Positions 19,659 to 28,265 of a stretch of 64,000 nucleotides of DNA are shown in pieces. The stretch covers positions 1 to 64,000 of the forward strand of contig NZ_FZOL01000006.1 in assembly GCF_900188455.1 (NCBI RefSeq), given 5' to 3'. The position numbers were made by a program, and so were the translations under genes. Within the stretch, counting starts at the first letter, position 1. Each line of letters begins with the position of its first letter. Below the pieces are notes generated by a model. The model saw only the letters and a list, made by a program, of their open reading frames with translations. It had not been told where the DNA came from and did not search any database. This DNA is from Pseudomonas japonica (GTDB lineage: Bacteria > Pseudomonadota > Gammaproteobacteria > Pseudomonadales > Pseudomonadaceae).

Positions 19659-20999
19659 TCAGGCGCTGGCAGTGCCTTGAGCCGGCAACACCAGCGTCGC
19701 CACGAAGCCACCTTCCGGATGATTGGCCAACTGCAGACTCCCGCCATGCCGCTCCACCGCCTTGCGCGCGATGGCCAGGCCCAGGCCGTGGCCCGCTGAG
19801 GTCTGCCCCGGCGCACGGAAGAAGGGTTCGCCCAACTGCTCCAGGTGTTCGGCGGCCACCCCCGGCCCGTGATCGCGCACGCTGAGCAGGATCCGTTCGC
19901 CATCGCGCTCCGCCGTCACCTCGATCGGCTGCCCTTCGGGGTTGAAGCGCAGGGCGTTGCGCAGCAGGTTGTCCAGCGCCCGTTCCAGCAGCGTGGGCCA
20001 GCCGAGCAGGCTCAGGCCCGGGGTTTCGCGCAGGCGGACAAGCTGCTCCGGTGCGCTCAGTTGCGCATCCTTGCACACGCCGGCCAGCACCGCGTTGACG
20101 TCCACCGGCTCGGCATGGGCCTGCTCGGCATCGACCCGGGCCAGGACCAGGATCTCGCTGATCAGGGCTTCCAGGCGGTCGCATTCGCGGGTCAGGCGTG
20201 GCCAGTAGGTGTCGCGCTTTTCCGGTTCGGAACGTTCGGCCAGGGCCAGGGCGATGCGCAGGCGGGCCAGCGGCGAGCGCAGCTCGTGGGAGACGTCGCG
20301 CAGCAATTGGCGCTGGCTGCCGATCAGGCTCTGCAGGCGCGAGCCCATGCGGTTGAAGTCGTTGGCCAGGACGCCGAACTCGTCGCGCCGGCTGGCCAGT
20401 CGCGCCAGGCTGTTCTGCTGGTAGGTGGTCTGTCCGAGGTCGTGTACCGCGCCGCGCAGGCGACTCAGCGGACGGGTGATGGACAGGGTCACCAGCAGGC
20501 TGAACAGGGTCAGCACCACCAGGGCGATGCCCAGTGCGCTGAGCGGCCAGATCAGGCTGTCGCGGTGCCAGGCGTCCAGTTCGGGATGGGGAATGCGGTA
20601 GATCAGCAGGTAGGTCTCGCCGCTGTCGGCGCTGGTGTATTCCTCGGTCAGGCGGCGCCAGGGCAGTGGCCGGTGGTCATTGCCCCGGCGTTCTTCGAAC
20701 ACCGCCGCGCGGCGCGGGAAGGTGCCCGGTACCACGGCTTCGCCGGCTTCGTTGAGGACCTGGGTATCGATGTGATAACGGCGCTTGCGCTGCTCCAGGT
20801 ACCGCTGGGCCTGTTCCGGCCCCAGTTTCTCGTAGCGTTCGCTCCAGTTCTTCGCCAGGGTGTTGAGGCCCGGGTGGCGGCTGAGGATCCAGGTGTCCTG
20901 GTTGAGCATGTGCCCGAGCAGGATCGACAGCCCGGCGACCAGGGCGATGGCAAGCCAGAAACTGGCCAGGACACGCCAGAACAGTGAGCGCAAGTGCAT
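19659..20999 (-). CDS. cpxS: Cpx-type sensor histidine kinase
   Basis: An inner-membrane sensor kinase of 446 aa, partner of the CpxR-like regulator upstream. Segments: TM1 (about 10-30), periplasmic sensor loop (31-150), TM2 (152-174), HAMP (175-228), H-box RDVSHELRSPLAR with phosphoacceptor His238, then N, G1 and G2 boxes (LLRNALRFN, DHGPGV, GHGLGLA). The ATG at 20999 has GAGG just upstream; an ATG 17 codons earlier is less likely. Its layout matches E. coli CpxA and the P. aeruginosa PA3204-PA3206 locus, where the sensor is called CpxS. It is the last gene of the cluster. Confidence 0.87.
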   Translation of the reverse strand: MHLRSLFWRVLASFWLAIALVAGLSILLGHMLNQDTWILSRHPGLNTLAKNWSERYEKLGPEQAQRYLEQRKRRYHIDTQVLNEAGEAVVPGTFPRRAAVFEERRGNDHRPLPWRRLTEEYTSADSGETYLLIYRIPHPELDAWHRDSLIWPLSALGIALVVLTLFSLLVTLSITRPLSRLRGAVHDLGQTTYQQNSLARLASRRDEFGVLANDFNRMGSRLQSLIGSQRQLLRDVSHELRSPLARLRIALALAERSEPEKRDTYWPRLTRECDRLEALISEILVLARVDAEQAHAEPVDVNAVLAGVCKDAQLSAPEQLVRLRETPGLSLLGWPTLLERALDNLLRNALRFNPEGQPIEVTAERDGERILLSVRDHGPGVAAEHLEQLGEPFFRAPGQTSAGHGLGLAIARKAVERHGGSLQLANHPEGGFVATLVLPAQGTASA

Positions 21000-21053
21000 T
21001 TCCTCGAATGAGCAAAGCCCGGCCTGCGCAAGCAGACCGGGCGGGGTCATGGA

Positions 21054-21482
21054 TTATTGGGCCTTCTTGCCGTGTTCGGCTTTCCAGGTCTGGAACTCCT
21101 GCCATTCGGCGCGGCGTTCTTCGCGTTGCTTCTTCAACTCGTCGAACTGTTTCTGCTGTTCAGGCTTGAGCAGGGCGCGAATGTCGGCCTGGGTCTTGTC
21201 CTGCTTGGCCTTGAGCTCGTCCTTCATGGCTTTCTGCTCGGCGGCCGGCAGTTTGTCCAGGTAGCGCTGGGTGACTTCGCGACGGTCCTTCATTTCCTGG
21301 CCCATCAGCGTGCGGATCTGCTGGCGCTGCTCGCGGCTCAGGTCCAGTTTGGCGAAAGGCGCGTCACCGCGATGGTGCTCGAAGCGCGGGCCGTGGTCAG
21401 GGCCATGGCCACCTTCCGGCATGGCCAGGGCAACGGTGGGCAGGGCGGCGGCGAGCATCAGGGCGATCAGGGTCTTGCGCAT
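21054..21482 (-). CDS. Periplasmic Spy/CpxP-like protein
   Basis: A 142-aa exported protein with a signal peptide (residues 1-20, cleaved near ALA) and a charged all-helical body carrying LTxxQ-type motifs (DLSREQRQQ near 49 and LLKPEQQKQF near 104). Spy is an envelope chaperone; CpxP binds and damps its sensor kinase. Its place between regulator and kinase genes suggests a CpxP-like feedback role. A strong AAGGAG precedes the ATG. A CpxR-type box lies about 80 bases upstream, so it may also have its own promoter. Confidence 0.85.
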   Translation of the reverse strand: MRKTLIALMLAAALPTVALAMPEGGHGPDHGPRFEHHRGDAPFAKLDLSREQRQQIRTLMGQEMKDRREVTQRYLDKLPAAEQKAMKDELKAKQDKTQADIRALLKPEQQKQFDELKKQREERRAEWQEFQTWKAEHGKKAQ

Positions 21483-21562
21483 GGTGTATCTCCTTTCTGA
21501 GGCCGGTCATTACCGGATGTGGCCAGTTTAGGGAGATCAAGGTCAGCGGCGGTCAGGCAACG

Positions 21563-21578
21563 GTAAAGCCTGGGTAAA
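21563..21578. promoter_or_regulatory. Candidate CpxR box
   Basis: GTAAA-GCCTGG-GTAAA is an exact fit to the CpxR consensus GTAAA-N4/8-GTAAA. It sits in the 125-bp gap between cpxR and the spy-like gene, 81-96 bases before the latter's start codon. It is on the plus strand, opposite to the genes. Confidence 0.6.
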
Positions 21579-21607
21579 GACCGGCGCATCCGTCGCTGAC
21601 ACAGCGC

Positions 21608-22285
21608 TTACAGGCTGTAGTAGTAGCCGCGGCTGCGCAGCGCGACGATGCGCGGGCGGCCATCCGGGTGCGGGCCGATCTTCTTGCGCAGGTTGCTGAC
21701 GTGCATGTCCAGGCTGCGGTCGTACAGGGTCAGCTTGCGGCCGAGGGCGATCTGCGCCAGTTCCTGCTTTTCCAGGGGCTCGCCGGGCTGGCGCAGCAGG
21801 GCTTCGAGGATGCGGCTTTCCGAGAGGGTCAGGCTCAGTTCGCGTTCGTCGATCGCGACCACGCCGCGGGCCGGACTGAAATGCAGGTCGCCGATTTCCA
21901 TCTGGCTCGGCGCCGCCGGGGCGTGGCTGCGGCGCAGCACGGCGCGCAGGCGGGCGGTCAGTTCGCGGGGATCGCAGGGCTTGGCCAGGTAGTCGTCGGC
22001 GCCCAGTTCGAGGCCGAGGATGCGGTCCAGCGGCTCGCCGCGGGCCGACAGCATCAGCACCGGCAACTCGGCGTGTTCGCCGCGCAACTGCTTGAGCAGT
22101 TCCAGACCGCTGCCGTCGGGCAGCATCACATCCAGCACCACCGCTGCCGGAGGCTGCTCGGCCAGGGCCTTGCGGGCACTCTGGCCATCGTGGCAGGCAC
22201 GCACCTGGAACCCCTCCTGGCCCAACCAGTGGGCGAGGAGTTCGCAGAGTTCCTGGTCATCGTCAATCAGTAGCAGCTCGCTCAT
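21608..22285 (-). CDS. cpxR: CpxR-like OmpR-family response regulator
   Basis: A 225-aa response regulator with a receiver domain (phosphoacceptor Asp52 in LDVMLPDGSG, conserved Lys in LAKPCDP near 102) and an OmpR winged helix (about 128-223). P. aeruginosa CpxR (PA3204) sits in the same gene order and controls envelope and efflux genes. Here it is preceded 7 bases away by a coiled-coil membrane protein gene and followed by the spy-like and kinase genes. Confidence 0.88.
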   Translation of the reverse strand: MSELLLIDDDQELCELLAHWLGQEGFQVRACHDGQSARKALAEQPPAAVVLDVMLPDGSGLELLKQLRGEHAELPVLMLSARGEPLDRILGLELGADDYLAKPCDPRELTARLRAVLRRSHAPAAPSQMEIGDLHFSPARGVVAIDERELSLTLSESRILEALLRQPGEPLEKQELAQIALGRKLTLYDRSLDMHVSNLRKKIGPHPDGRPRIVALRSRGYYYSL

Positions 22286-22292
22286 TTCTCAC

Positions 22293-22685
22293 TCAATTCA
22301 ACCATTGCTTGCGCCTTCTGTGGCTGCCGCTGGCAAAGATACCGCAGAGCAGGGCGACCAGGGCAACCGCGCCACCCGTCACGAACCATTGCTGCTGATC
22401 GCTCAGCAGTCGCGGGCTGACGCTGGCCTGGGCTTCCTTGAGGGCCATCTTCAGGCGTTGGTTCTCCTGGCGCAGACGGCTCAATTGCGCGCTTTCGCGT
22501 TCGTTGTCGGCGTTCTGCAGTTGCTGGGCCAGGGCTTCGCGCTGGCGTTCGCTGTCCTGCAGACGCTGTTGCAGTTCGGTGATCTGGGCGCCGGCGCTGA
22601 GCGACAGCGGGGTGGATTCCTCGGCCTGGGCGAGCGGGCTCAGCAGCAACAGGCACAGCAGCAGGGACAACGGACCTTGACGCAT
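22293..22685 (-). CDS. Signal peptide, coiled-coil and TM-anchored protein of the Cpx cluster
   Basis: A 130-aa protein with a Sec signal peptide (1-21), a periplasmic Gln/Leu-rich coiled coil (about 33-90), a transmembrane helix (about 101-118) and a short basic cytoplasmic tail. The tail end resembles TIGR04211/YgiM-type proteins, but no SH3 domain is present. Function is unknown. It lies 7 bases upstream of cpxR, so it likely heads the operon and may be an envelope partner of the Cpx system. Confidence 0.75.
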   Translation of the reverse strand: MRQGPLSLLLCLLLLSPLAQAEESTPLSLSAGAQITELQQRLQDSERQREALAQQLQNADNERESAQLSRLRQENQRLKMALKEAQASVSPRLLSDQQQWFVTGGAVALVALLCGIFASGSHRRRKQWLN

Positions 22686-22759
22686 CGTAACTCCTGTAAT
22701 TCAAGACGAATGTTCAGGAAGTTGTCGGCAGCGCGATGAGAATAATGAGCAATGGCGCG

Positions 22760-22803
22760 GATTAAAAGCGGCAGGCGACGCGCCGGCGCTGGCCGGCGCG
22801 TCG
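22760..22803 (-). terminator. Hairpin terminator after yciI
   Basis: A perfect 12-bp GC stem (CGACGCGCCGGC/GCCGGCGCGTCG, 22776-22803) with a 4-base loop lies just beyond the yciI-like stop. A short TTTT follows on the minus strand. Confidence 0.65.
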
Positions 22804-22809
22804 TCGGGA

Positions 22810-23109
22810 TCACGGCAGGACTTGCTTGAAGGGCTTGACGATGACGTTGTCGTAGACGCCGGCGGCGATGTACGGGTCGGCATCGGCCCAGGCCTTTGCT
22901 GCCTGCAGCGACTCGAACTCGGCGACGATCAGGCTGCCGCTGAAGCCGGCGGCGCCTGGATCGTTGCTGTCGATGGCCGGATGCGGGCCGGCCAGCACGA
23001 TGCGGCCTTCGGCCTTCAACTGCTGCAGGCGCTCCAGATGCGCCGGACGGGCGGCCAGGCGGCTTTCCAGCGAGTTGGCGACATCGGTGGCGATGATGGC
23101 GTAGAGCAT
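22810..23109 (-). CDS. yciI: YciI-family protein
   Basis: A 99-aa YciI-like (ferredoxin-fold) protein. It has the RPAHLERL motif with the conserved His near residue 24 and the DPY motif near 78. Relatives include chlorohydrolases and muconolactone-isomerase-like folds; the housekeeping role of YciI is unclear. It begins one base after the yciB stop (TGA-C-ATG), so the two are translationally coupled, as in many proteobacteria. Confidence 0.87.
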   Translation of the reverse strand: MLYAIIATDVANSLESRLAARPAHLERLQQLKAEGRIVLAGPHPAIDSNDPGAAGFSGSLIVAEFESLQAAKAWADADPYIAAGVYDNVIVKPFKQVLP

Positions 23110-23110
23110 G

Positions 23111-23707
23111 TCATTCCTCGGGTTTGGGAGTGGTGGGATCGCTGTCGTGCAGGTGGCGGGACAGGTAGACGCCCTGGCCGACCAGGAACAGCACGGTCAT
23201 GCCCAGGCTGCCGAATACCTTGAAGTCGACCCAGATGTCCTGGAAGGTGAAGGCGACGAACAGGTTGGCCGCGCCGCAGATCAGGAAGAACGCGATCCAG
23301 GCCAGGTTCAGACGGGTCCAGACGGCGTCCGGGAGGCTCAGGGCGTGGCCCATGATGCGCTTGATCAGCACCTTGTCGCCGACGAAATGACTGCCGAGGA
23401 AGGCCACGGCGAACAGCCAGTTGACCACCGGTGCCTTCCATTTCAGGAAGGTTTCGCTGTGGAAGGCCAGGGTCAGGCCGCCGAACACCAGGCACGCCAC
23501 CAGGGTCAGCAACTGACCTTTTTCCAGGCGGCGCTGCCGAATGAACAGGGCGCCGTAGACCGCCAGCGAGCTGATGATCAGCACCGCCGTGGCACTGTAG
23601 ATGCCGCCCAGATTGAAGCTCTGGCCGGCGACCTCGACGAGGCGCGGCTCGATCTTGTAGACGATGAAGAACAGCAGGAGCGGGATGAAATCGATGAATT
23701 GTTTCAC
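23111..23707 (-). CDS. yciB: Inner membrane protein YciB (septation protein A / IspZ)
   Basis: A 198-aa integral membrane protein with five or six transmembrane helices and the signature [13 protein letters not shown] at the N-terminus. YciB contributes to cell-envelope synthesis and division. The GTG start at 23707 places KQFIDF at the N-terminus and gives the family length; the earlier in-frame start at 23746 adds 13 unlike residues. It is divergent from rnm and coupled to yciI. Confidence 0.9.
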   Translation of the reverse strand: MKQFIDFIPLLLFFIVYKIEPRLVEVAGQSFNLGGIYSATAVLIISSLAVYGALFIRQRRLEKGQLLTLVACLVFGGLTLAFHSETFLKWKAPVVNWLFAVAFLGSHFVGDKVLIKRIMGHALSLPDAVWTRLNLAWIAFFLICGAANLFVAFTFQDIWVDFKVFGSLGMTVLFLVGQGVYLSRHLHDSDPTTPKPEE

Positions 23708-23774
23708 AGTGGCAGCCAGGAGCGGGATGTCCCGGCATAATAACAAACCTCAATGAGAGGAAAAGCTTCACCCC

Positions 23775-24638
23775 ATGAATGTTGATCTGCACTGCCACAG
23801 CACCGCGTCGGACGGCTCGCTGACCCCCACCGAACTGGTTGCCCGCGCCTATGAACAGGGCGTACGGACCATGGCACTCACCGACCACGATACCCTCGAA
23901 GGCCAGCTCGAAGCCCGGCAAGCCATGCACGAGCGCGGCATGCAGTGGATCAGCGGCATCGAGTTGTCGTGCACCTGGTCGGGCATCACCATCCATGTAC
24001 TCGGCTACGGCTTCCCGCTGGATGCGCCGCCACTGCTGGCGGCGGTCGAGTCGCTGCACCGCGGGCGCTGGCTGCGCGCCGAGGAAATCTCCCGGCGCCT
24101 GGCGGCCAAGGGCATGCCTGGCGCGCTGGAAGGCGCACGGGCGATCCAGCAGGCCCTGGGCGACAGTGGCAATGCCCCGGCGCGCCCGCATTTCGCCGAT
24201 TTCCTGATCAGCGCCGGCTACGTCAAGGACCGCGCCGAGGCGTTTCGCAAGTGGCTCGGTGCCGGCAAGCTGGGCGATGTGAAACTGCACTGGCCGACCC
24301 TCGACGACACCGTCGAGACCCTGCGCAAGTCCGGTGCCTGGGTCAGCCTGGCCCATCCCATGCACTACGAACTGACTCGCAGCAAGCGCCGACGGCTGAT
24401 TGCCGACTATATTCAAGCGGGGGGCCAGGCGCTGGAAGTCGTCAATGGCATGCAGCCGGCGGAACAGGTCGGCACCTTGTCCATCCTGACCCGTGAATTT
24501 GGCCTGCTGGCCAGCGCTGGCAGTGACTTCCATGGCCCGGGCACCTGGTCCGAAATCGGTGTCTACCGGCCCCTGCCGGAGGATCTGCCGCCTCTTTGGC
24601 GTCGATTCAAACATGAGCAGCCATCCGCGGACGTCTGA
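23775..24638 (+). CDS. rnm: PHP-domain 5'-3' exoribonuclease Rnm (YciV/TrpH)
   Basis: A 287-aa PHP metallohydrolase of the YciV/TrpH group, now known as RNase AM, which matures rRNA 5' ends. Metal ligands are visible as DLHCHST (His6, His8), SDG (Asp13), LTDHDTLEG (near 36) and GIELSC (near 60), plus SLAHPMHY and SAGSDFHGPG near the end. It opens the run rnm-yciO-scpA-scpB; yciO starts 13 bases after its stop. Confidence 0.88.
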   Translation: MNVDLHCHSTASDGSLTPTELVARAYEQGVRTMALTDHDTLEGQLEARQAMHERGMQWISGIELSCTWSGITIHVLGYGFPLDAPPLLAAVESLHRGRWLRAEEISRRLAAKGMPGALEGARAIQQALGDSGNAPARPHFADFLISAGYVKDRAEAFRKWLGAGKLGDVKLHWPTLDDTVETLRKSGAWVSLAHPMHYELTRSKRRRLIADYIQAGGQALEVVNGMQPAEQVGTLSILTREFGLLASAGSDFHGPGTWSEIGVYRPLPEDLPPLWRRFKHEQPSADV

Positions 24639-24651
24639 ACAGGAAGACAAC

Positions 24652-25281
24652 GTGAGTCAATTTTTCCAGATACATCCGGAGAATCCCCAGCCGCGCCTGA
24701 TAAAACAGGCGGTGGAGATCATCCGCAAGGGCGGGGTGGTGGTGTTTCCCACCGATTCCTCCTACGCCATGGGTTGCCAGATCGGCGACAAGGCTGCCAT
24801 CGAGCGGGTGCGCCGCCTGCGTCAGCTGGACAAGAACCACAATTTCACCCTGATCTGCTGCGACATGTCGCAACTGGGGCTGTTCGCCAAGATCGATACC
24901 GTTGCCTTCCGCCTGCTCAAGGCCCATGTGCCCGGGCCCTACACCTTCATCCTCAACGCCACCCGCGAAGTGCCGCGCCTGCTCCTGCACGACAAGCGCC
25001 GCACCATCGGCCTGCGCGTGCCGGATCACCCGATCGCCCTGGCCCTGCTCGAAGAGCTGGGCGAGCCGCTGATGAGCGTCAGCCTGATCATGCCCGGCGA
25101 TGACGAGCCGATGACCGATCCCTACGAGATGCGCCAGGTCCTGGAACATCACGTCGACCTGATCATCGATGGTGGCTTCGGTGGCCTCAAGGCCTCCACC
25201 GTGATCAACCTGGCCGAAGGCGAGCCGGAGGTGGTGCGGGTAGGCTGCGGCGATCCGACGCCCTTCATGGTCGAAGCGTGA
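24652..25281 (+). CDS. yciO: Sua5/YciO/YrdC family protein YciO
   Basis: A 209-aa protein of the TsaC/Sua5/YciO fold, related to L-threonylcarbamoyladenylate synthase but in the YciO branch, whose activity is weak or different. Visible motifs: PTDSSYAMGCQ (near 33), the KNHNFTLIC loop (near 60) and PGPYTFIL (near 98). The GTG at 24652 has AGGA upstream and fits the family N-terminus. Its stop overlaps the scpA start as GTGA. Confidence 0.88.
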   Translation: MSQFFQIHPENPQPRLIKQAVEIIRKGGVVVFPTDSSYAMGCQIGDKAAIERVRRLRQLDKNHNFTLICCDMSQLGLFAKIDTVAFRLLKAHVPGPYTFILNATREVPRLLLHDKRRTIGLRVPDHPIALALLEELGEPLMSVSLIMPGDDEPMTDPYEMRQVLEHHVDLIIDGGFGGLKASTVINLAEGEPEVVRVGCGDPTPFMVEA

Positions 25282-26108
25282 GCGCGGTGGAAACCGTGGA
25301 TGCGCCGGTCGATCCCCAGGCCGGCGCCCAGCAGGAACTGCCGCTGGTGATGGTCTACGGCCAGGCCATGACCGAAATGCCGGTGGACCTGTACATCCCG
25401 CCGGACGCCCTGGAGGTGTTTCTCGAAGCCTTCGAGGGGCCGCTGGACCTGCTGCTGTACCTGATTCGCAAGCAGAACGTCGACATCCTCGACATCCAGG
25501 TGGCGGAAATCACCCGCCAGTACATGGGCTACGTCGAGCTGATGAAGACCGTGCGCCTGGAGCTGGCCGCCGAGTACCTGGTGATGGCGGCCATGCTCGC
25601 CGAGATCAAGTCGCGCATGCTCCTGCCGCGCAGCGAGAGCGCCGAGGAAGAAGAAGACGACCCGCGCGCCGAGTTGATCCGTCGCCTGCAGGAGTACGAA
25701 CGCTTCAAGGCCGCCGCCGAGGATATCGACGGGCTCAGCCGGGTCGGCCGCGATGTCATCGTGCCGCGTCTCGACGCGCCCCACGCCAAGGCGCGCAAGC
25801 TGTTGCCGGATGTGATCCTGGAAGAAGTGCTGATGTCCATGGCCGAGGTGCTGCGGCGCAGCGACCTGTTCGAAAGCCACCAGGTCAGCCGCGAGGCGTT
25901 GTCCACCCGCGAACGCATGAGCGAAGTGCTGGAGCGCCTGCGCGGCGCTGGCTTCGTGCCTTTCGTCGAGCTGTTCTCGGCGCAGGAGGGGCGGCTCGGG
26001 GTGGTGGTGACCTTCATGGCCGTTCTCGAGTTGGTCAAGGAACAACTGGTCGAACTGGTGCAGAATGAGGCCTTTGCGCCGATCCACGTCCGGGCCCGGG
26101 CAGAGTAA
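25278..26108 (+). CDS. scpA: Segregation and condensation protein A
   Basis: A kleisin of 276 aa that joins SMC and ScpB in chromosome condensation. The core starts at EAFEGPLDLLLYLIR (near 51) and ends with the winged-helix C-terminus near 250. The first 45 residues are a Pseudomonas-type extension. GTG at 25278 overlaps the yciO stop by 4 bases, so translation is coupled. SMC itself is not in the window. Confidence 0.9.
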   Translation: MSAVETVDAPVDPQAGAQQELPLVMVYGQAMTEMPVDLYIPPDALEVFLEAFEGPLDLLLYLIRKQNVDILDIQVAEITRQYMGYVELMKTVRLELAAEYLVMAAMLAEIKSRMLLPRSESAEEEEDDPRAELIRRLQEYERFKAAAEDIDGLSRVGRDVIVPRLDAPHAKARKLLPDVILEEVLMSMAEVLRRSDLFESHQVSREALSTRERMSEVLERLRGAGFVPFVELFSAQEGRLGVVVTFMAVLELVKEQLVELVQNEAFAPIHVRARAE

Positions 26109-26122
26109 CCACGAGCAACGCA

Positions 26123-26923
26123 ATGAACCTGACTGACCCCCATGACCTGGCGCCCCTGCTGGAAGCCTTCCTCCTGGCCTCTGGCAAACCGCAATCACTG
26201 GAACGGCTGTTCGAACTCTTCGAGGAGGCCGAGCGCCCCGAATCCCCGGTATTCAAGGAAGCCCTGGAGATCCTTCGCGAATCCTGCGAGGGGCGGGCTT
26301 TTGAACTCAAGGAAGTGGCTTCGGGCTACCGCCTGCAGATCCGCGAGGACTATGCGCCCTGGGTCGGCCGCCTGTGGGAGGAGCGTCCGCAGCGTTATTC
26401 CCGCGCCCTCCTGGAAACCCTGGCGCTGATCGCCTATCGCCAGCCCATCACCCGCGGCGAGATCGAGGATGTGCGCGGCGTGGCGGTCAACAGCAACATC
26501 ATCAAGACCCTGCTGGAGCGCGAGTGGGTGCGTATCGTCGGCTACCGCGAGGTACCCGGGCGCCCGGCGATGTTCGCCACCACCAAGGCTTTCCTCGACC
26601 ACTTCAACCTGAAGAGTCTCGACGAGCTGCCGTCGCTGGCCGAACTGCGGGAAATGGAGCCGTCGCCGATGGCGCCGGTGGACCTCGACGACCTGCCGGT
26701 ACCTGCACATCTGCAGGCCCTGGCCGACGCCAGCGCCGACCCGGACGACCAGCCGCCAGCGGAAGAAACCAGTTTCCGCAGCCTGCTGGTCGAGCTGGAT
26801 GCCATGGAAGAAGGCCTCAAGACGGACTTCGACGATCTCCTGCGCGACCTTCCGGATGCCGAGGAAGAAACCGACTCCGCGACCGATTCCGCCGAGGCCG
26901 AAGCGCGAACGCCAGGGGACTGA
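26123..26923 (+). CDS. scpB: Segregation and condensation protein B
   Basis: Partner of ScpA, 266 aa. Two winged helices lie within residues 1-175, with the ScpB signature ETLALIAYRQPITRGEIEDV near 96-115 and the GRPAMFATT motif near 148. The acidic C-terminal tail (about 180-266) is longer than in Gram-positive ScpB and looks disordered. The start is 14 bases after scpA. Confidence 0.9.
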   Translation: MNLTDPHDLAPLLEAFLLASGKPQSLERLFELFEEAERPESPVFKEALEILRESCEGRAFELKEVASGYRLQIREDYAPWVGRLWEERPQRYSRALLETLALIAYRQPITRGEIEDVRGVAVNSNIIKTLLEREWVRIVGYREVPGRPAMFATTKAFLDHFNLKSLDELPSLAELREMEPSPMAPVDLDDLPVPAHLQALADASADPDDQPPAEETSFRSLLVELDAMEEGLKTDFDDLLRDLPDAEEETDSATDSAEAEARTPGD

Positions 26924-27070
26924 GGCGCCACCCGGCGCAAAGGCCGGCGCGATGTGGGAAATCGGTCTACGCTCTGATGCGTTTGCGCCGCGATCAGCGT
27001 ATGATTCGCGGCCTTTTTGGCATCCATGCCAGAAACCCAGATTCGATTTCCTACACCGGGAGGTGCCCAG

Positions 27071-28129
27071 ATGAGTGAACAGGACCTGCAAGACAGCCCG
27101 CCACGTCCGGCCGGCGAAAAACTGCAAAAAGTACTCGCGCGCATTGGCGTCGGCTCGCGCCGCGACGTCGAGGCCTGGATCGGCGAAGGCCGGATCAAGG
27201 TCAACGGCGTTGCCGCGACCCTCGGCCAGCGGGTCGACCTGCACGACGCGATTTCCGTCGATGGTCGCCTGATCAAGCGCGAGGAAAGCGCCGAGAGCGT
27301 GCGCCGCGTCATCATGTACAACAAGCCCGACGGCGAGATCTGCACCCGTGACGATCCGGAAGGCCGTCCGACCGTGTTCGACCGCCTGCCGCGGCCGAAG
27401 GAAGGCCGCTGGATCAACGTCGGCCGCCTCGACATCAACACCACCGGCCTGTTGCTGTTCACCACCGACGGTGAACTGGCCAACCGCCTGATGCACCCGT
27501 CCTTCGAGATGGACCGTGAGTACGCCGTGCGCGTGCGGGGCGAAGTCGACGAAGACATGATCGCGCGCCTGAAGGAAGGCGTGGTCCTCGAGGACGGTCC
27601 GGCGCGTTTCACCGATATCCAGCAGGCACCGGGTGGCGAAGGTTTCAACCACTGGTATCACTGCGTGGTGATGGAAGGGCGCAACCGCGAAGTCCGGCGC
27701 CTGTGGGAGTCCCAGGGGTTGGTGGTGAGCCGCCTGAAGCGCGTGCGTTTCGGTCCGGTGTTCCTCAATTCCGACCTGCCGATGGGGCGCTGGCGCGAAA
27801 TGAGCCAAGGCGAAATCGACATTCTCGCCGCCGAGGTGGGGCTGACGCCGGTAGCGATGCCGCAGATGAACGCCAAGACCAAGGAAAAGCTGGAGCGCAT
27901 GCAGCGCAAATCGAGCAAGCCGATCGGTCGTGGCGAGCGCGTGCGTACCCTGCGTCCGGCTCGCGATGCCGACGAGCGTCCGGCCCGTCAGTCGCGCGAC
28001 GAAGCACCGCGCAAGGGGCGCAGCACCGTGGCAGAGCGTCCGAGTGACGTGCGCCGCAAACCGGCGCCGACCGGGGCAGGCAAGCGTCCTGGCCCGGGCA
28101 ACGGGCGGGGCAAACCGCGCAGCGAGTGA
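27071..28129 (+). CDS. rluB: 23S rRNA pseudouridine synthase RluB
   Basis: Converts U2605 (E. coli numbering) of 23S rRNA to pseudouridine. 352 aa: S4 RNA-binding domain (about 15-75), then the RsuA-type catalytic domain with GRLDINTTGLLLFT (catalytic Asp121) and EGRNREVRRLW. From about 265 there is a long basic, Arg/Pro-rich tail typical of Pseudomonas RluB. ATG at 27071 has GGGAGG seven bases upstream. A TATGAT at 27000-27005 may be its own -10 box. Confidence 0.9.
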   Translation: MSEQDLQDSPPRPAGEKLQKVLARIGVGSRRDVEAWIGEGRIKVNGVAATLGQRVDLHDAISVDGRLIKREESAESVRRVIMYNKPDGEICTRDDPEGRPTVFDRLPRPKEGRWINVGRLDINTTGLLLFTTDGELANRLMHPSFEMDREYAVRVRGEVDEDMIARLKEGVVLEDGPARFTDIQQAPGGEGFNHWYHCVVMEGRNREVRRLWESQGLVVSRLKRVRFGPVFLNSDLPMGRWREMSQGEIDILAAEVGLTPVAMPQMNAKTKEKLERMQRKSSKPIGRGERVRTLRPARDADERPARQSRDEAPRKGRSTVAERPSDVRRKPAPTGAGKRPGPGNGRGKPRSE

Positions 28130-28142
28130 GTGATGTGCAAGA

Positions 28143-28167
28143 AGCCAACCTTCGGGTTGGCTTTTTT
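28143..28167 (+). terminator. Rho-independent terminator of rluB
   Basis: AGCCAACC-TTCG-GGTTGGCT followed by a run of T. It begins 13 bases after the rluB stop. Confidence 0.92.
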
Positions 28168-28194
28168 GTGCCTGCTGGAAATGTGGCGGGCTTG

Positions 28195-28265
28195 AGGGCC
28201 TCATCACGGGCCTTTTGTACAACGCCGAACCTTGTGGGAGCGGGCGTTGCCCGCGATGAGGCCCT
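28195..28265. repeat. REPIN (paired REP) after rluB
   Basis: Outer arms AGGGCCTCATC/GATGAGGCCCT enclose one intact REP core (28234-28256, GAGCGGGCGTTGCCCGC) and one decayed copy on the left. It is the same family as the element at 19565. Confidence 0.82.

Noticed and set aside
20999..21050. Longer N-terminus of the Cpx sensor kinase
   Set aside because: The extra 17 codons lie upstream of a good GAGG site and do not resemble sensor kinase N-termini.
24493..24651. Upstream extension of yciO from an earlier start
   Set aside because: It would overlap the rnm 3' end in another frame and adds residues unlike the family; the GTG at 24652 has a ribosome site.
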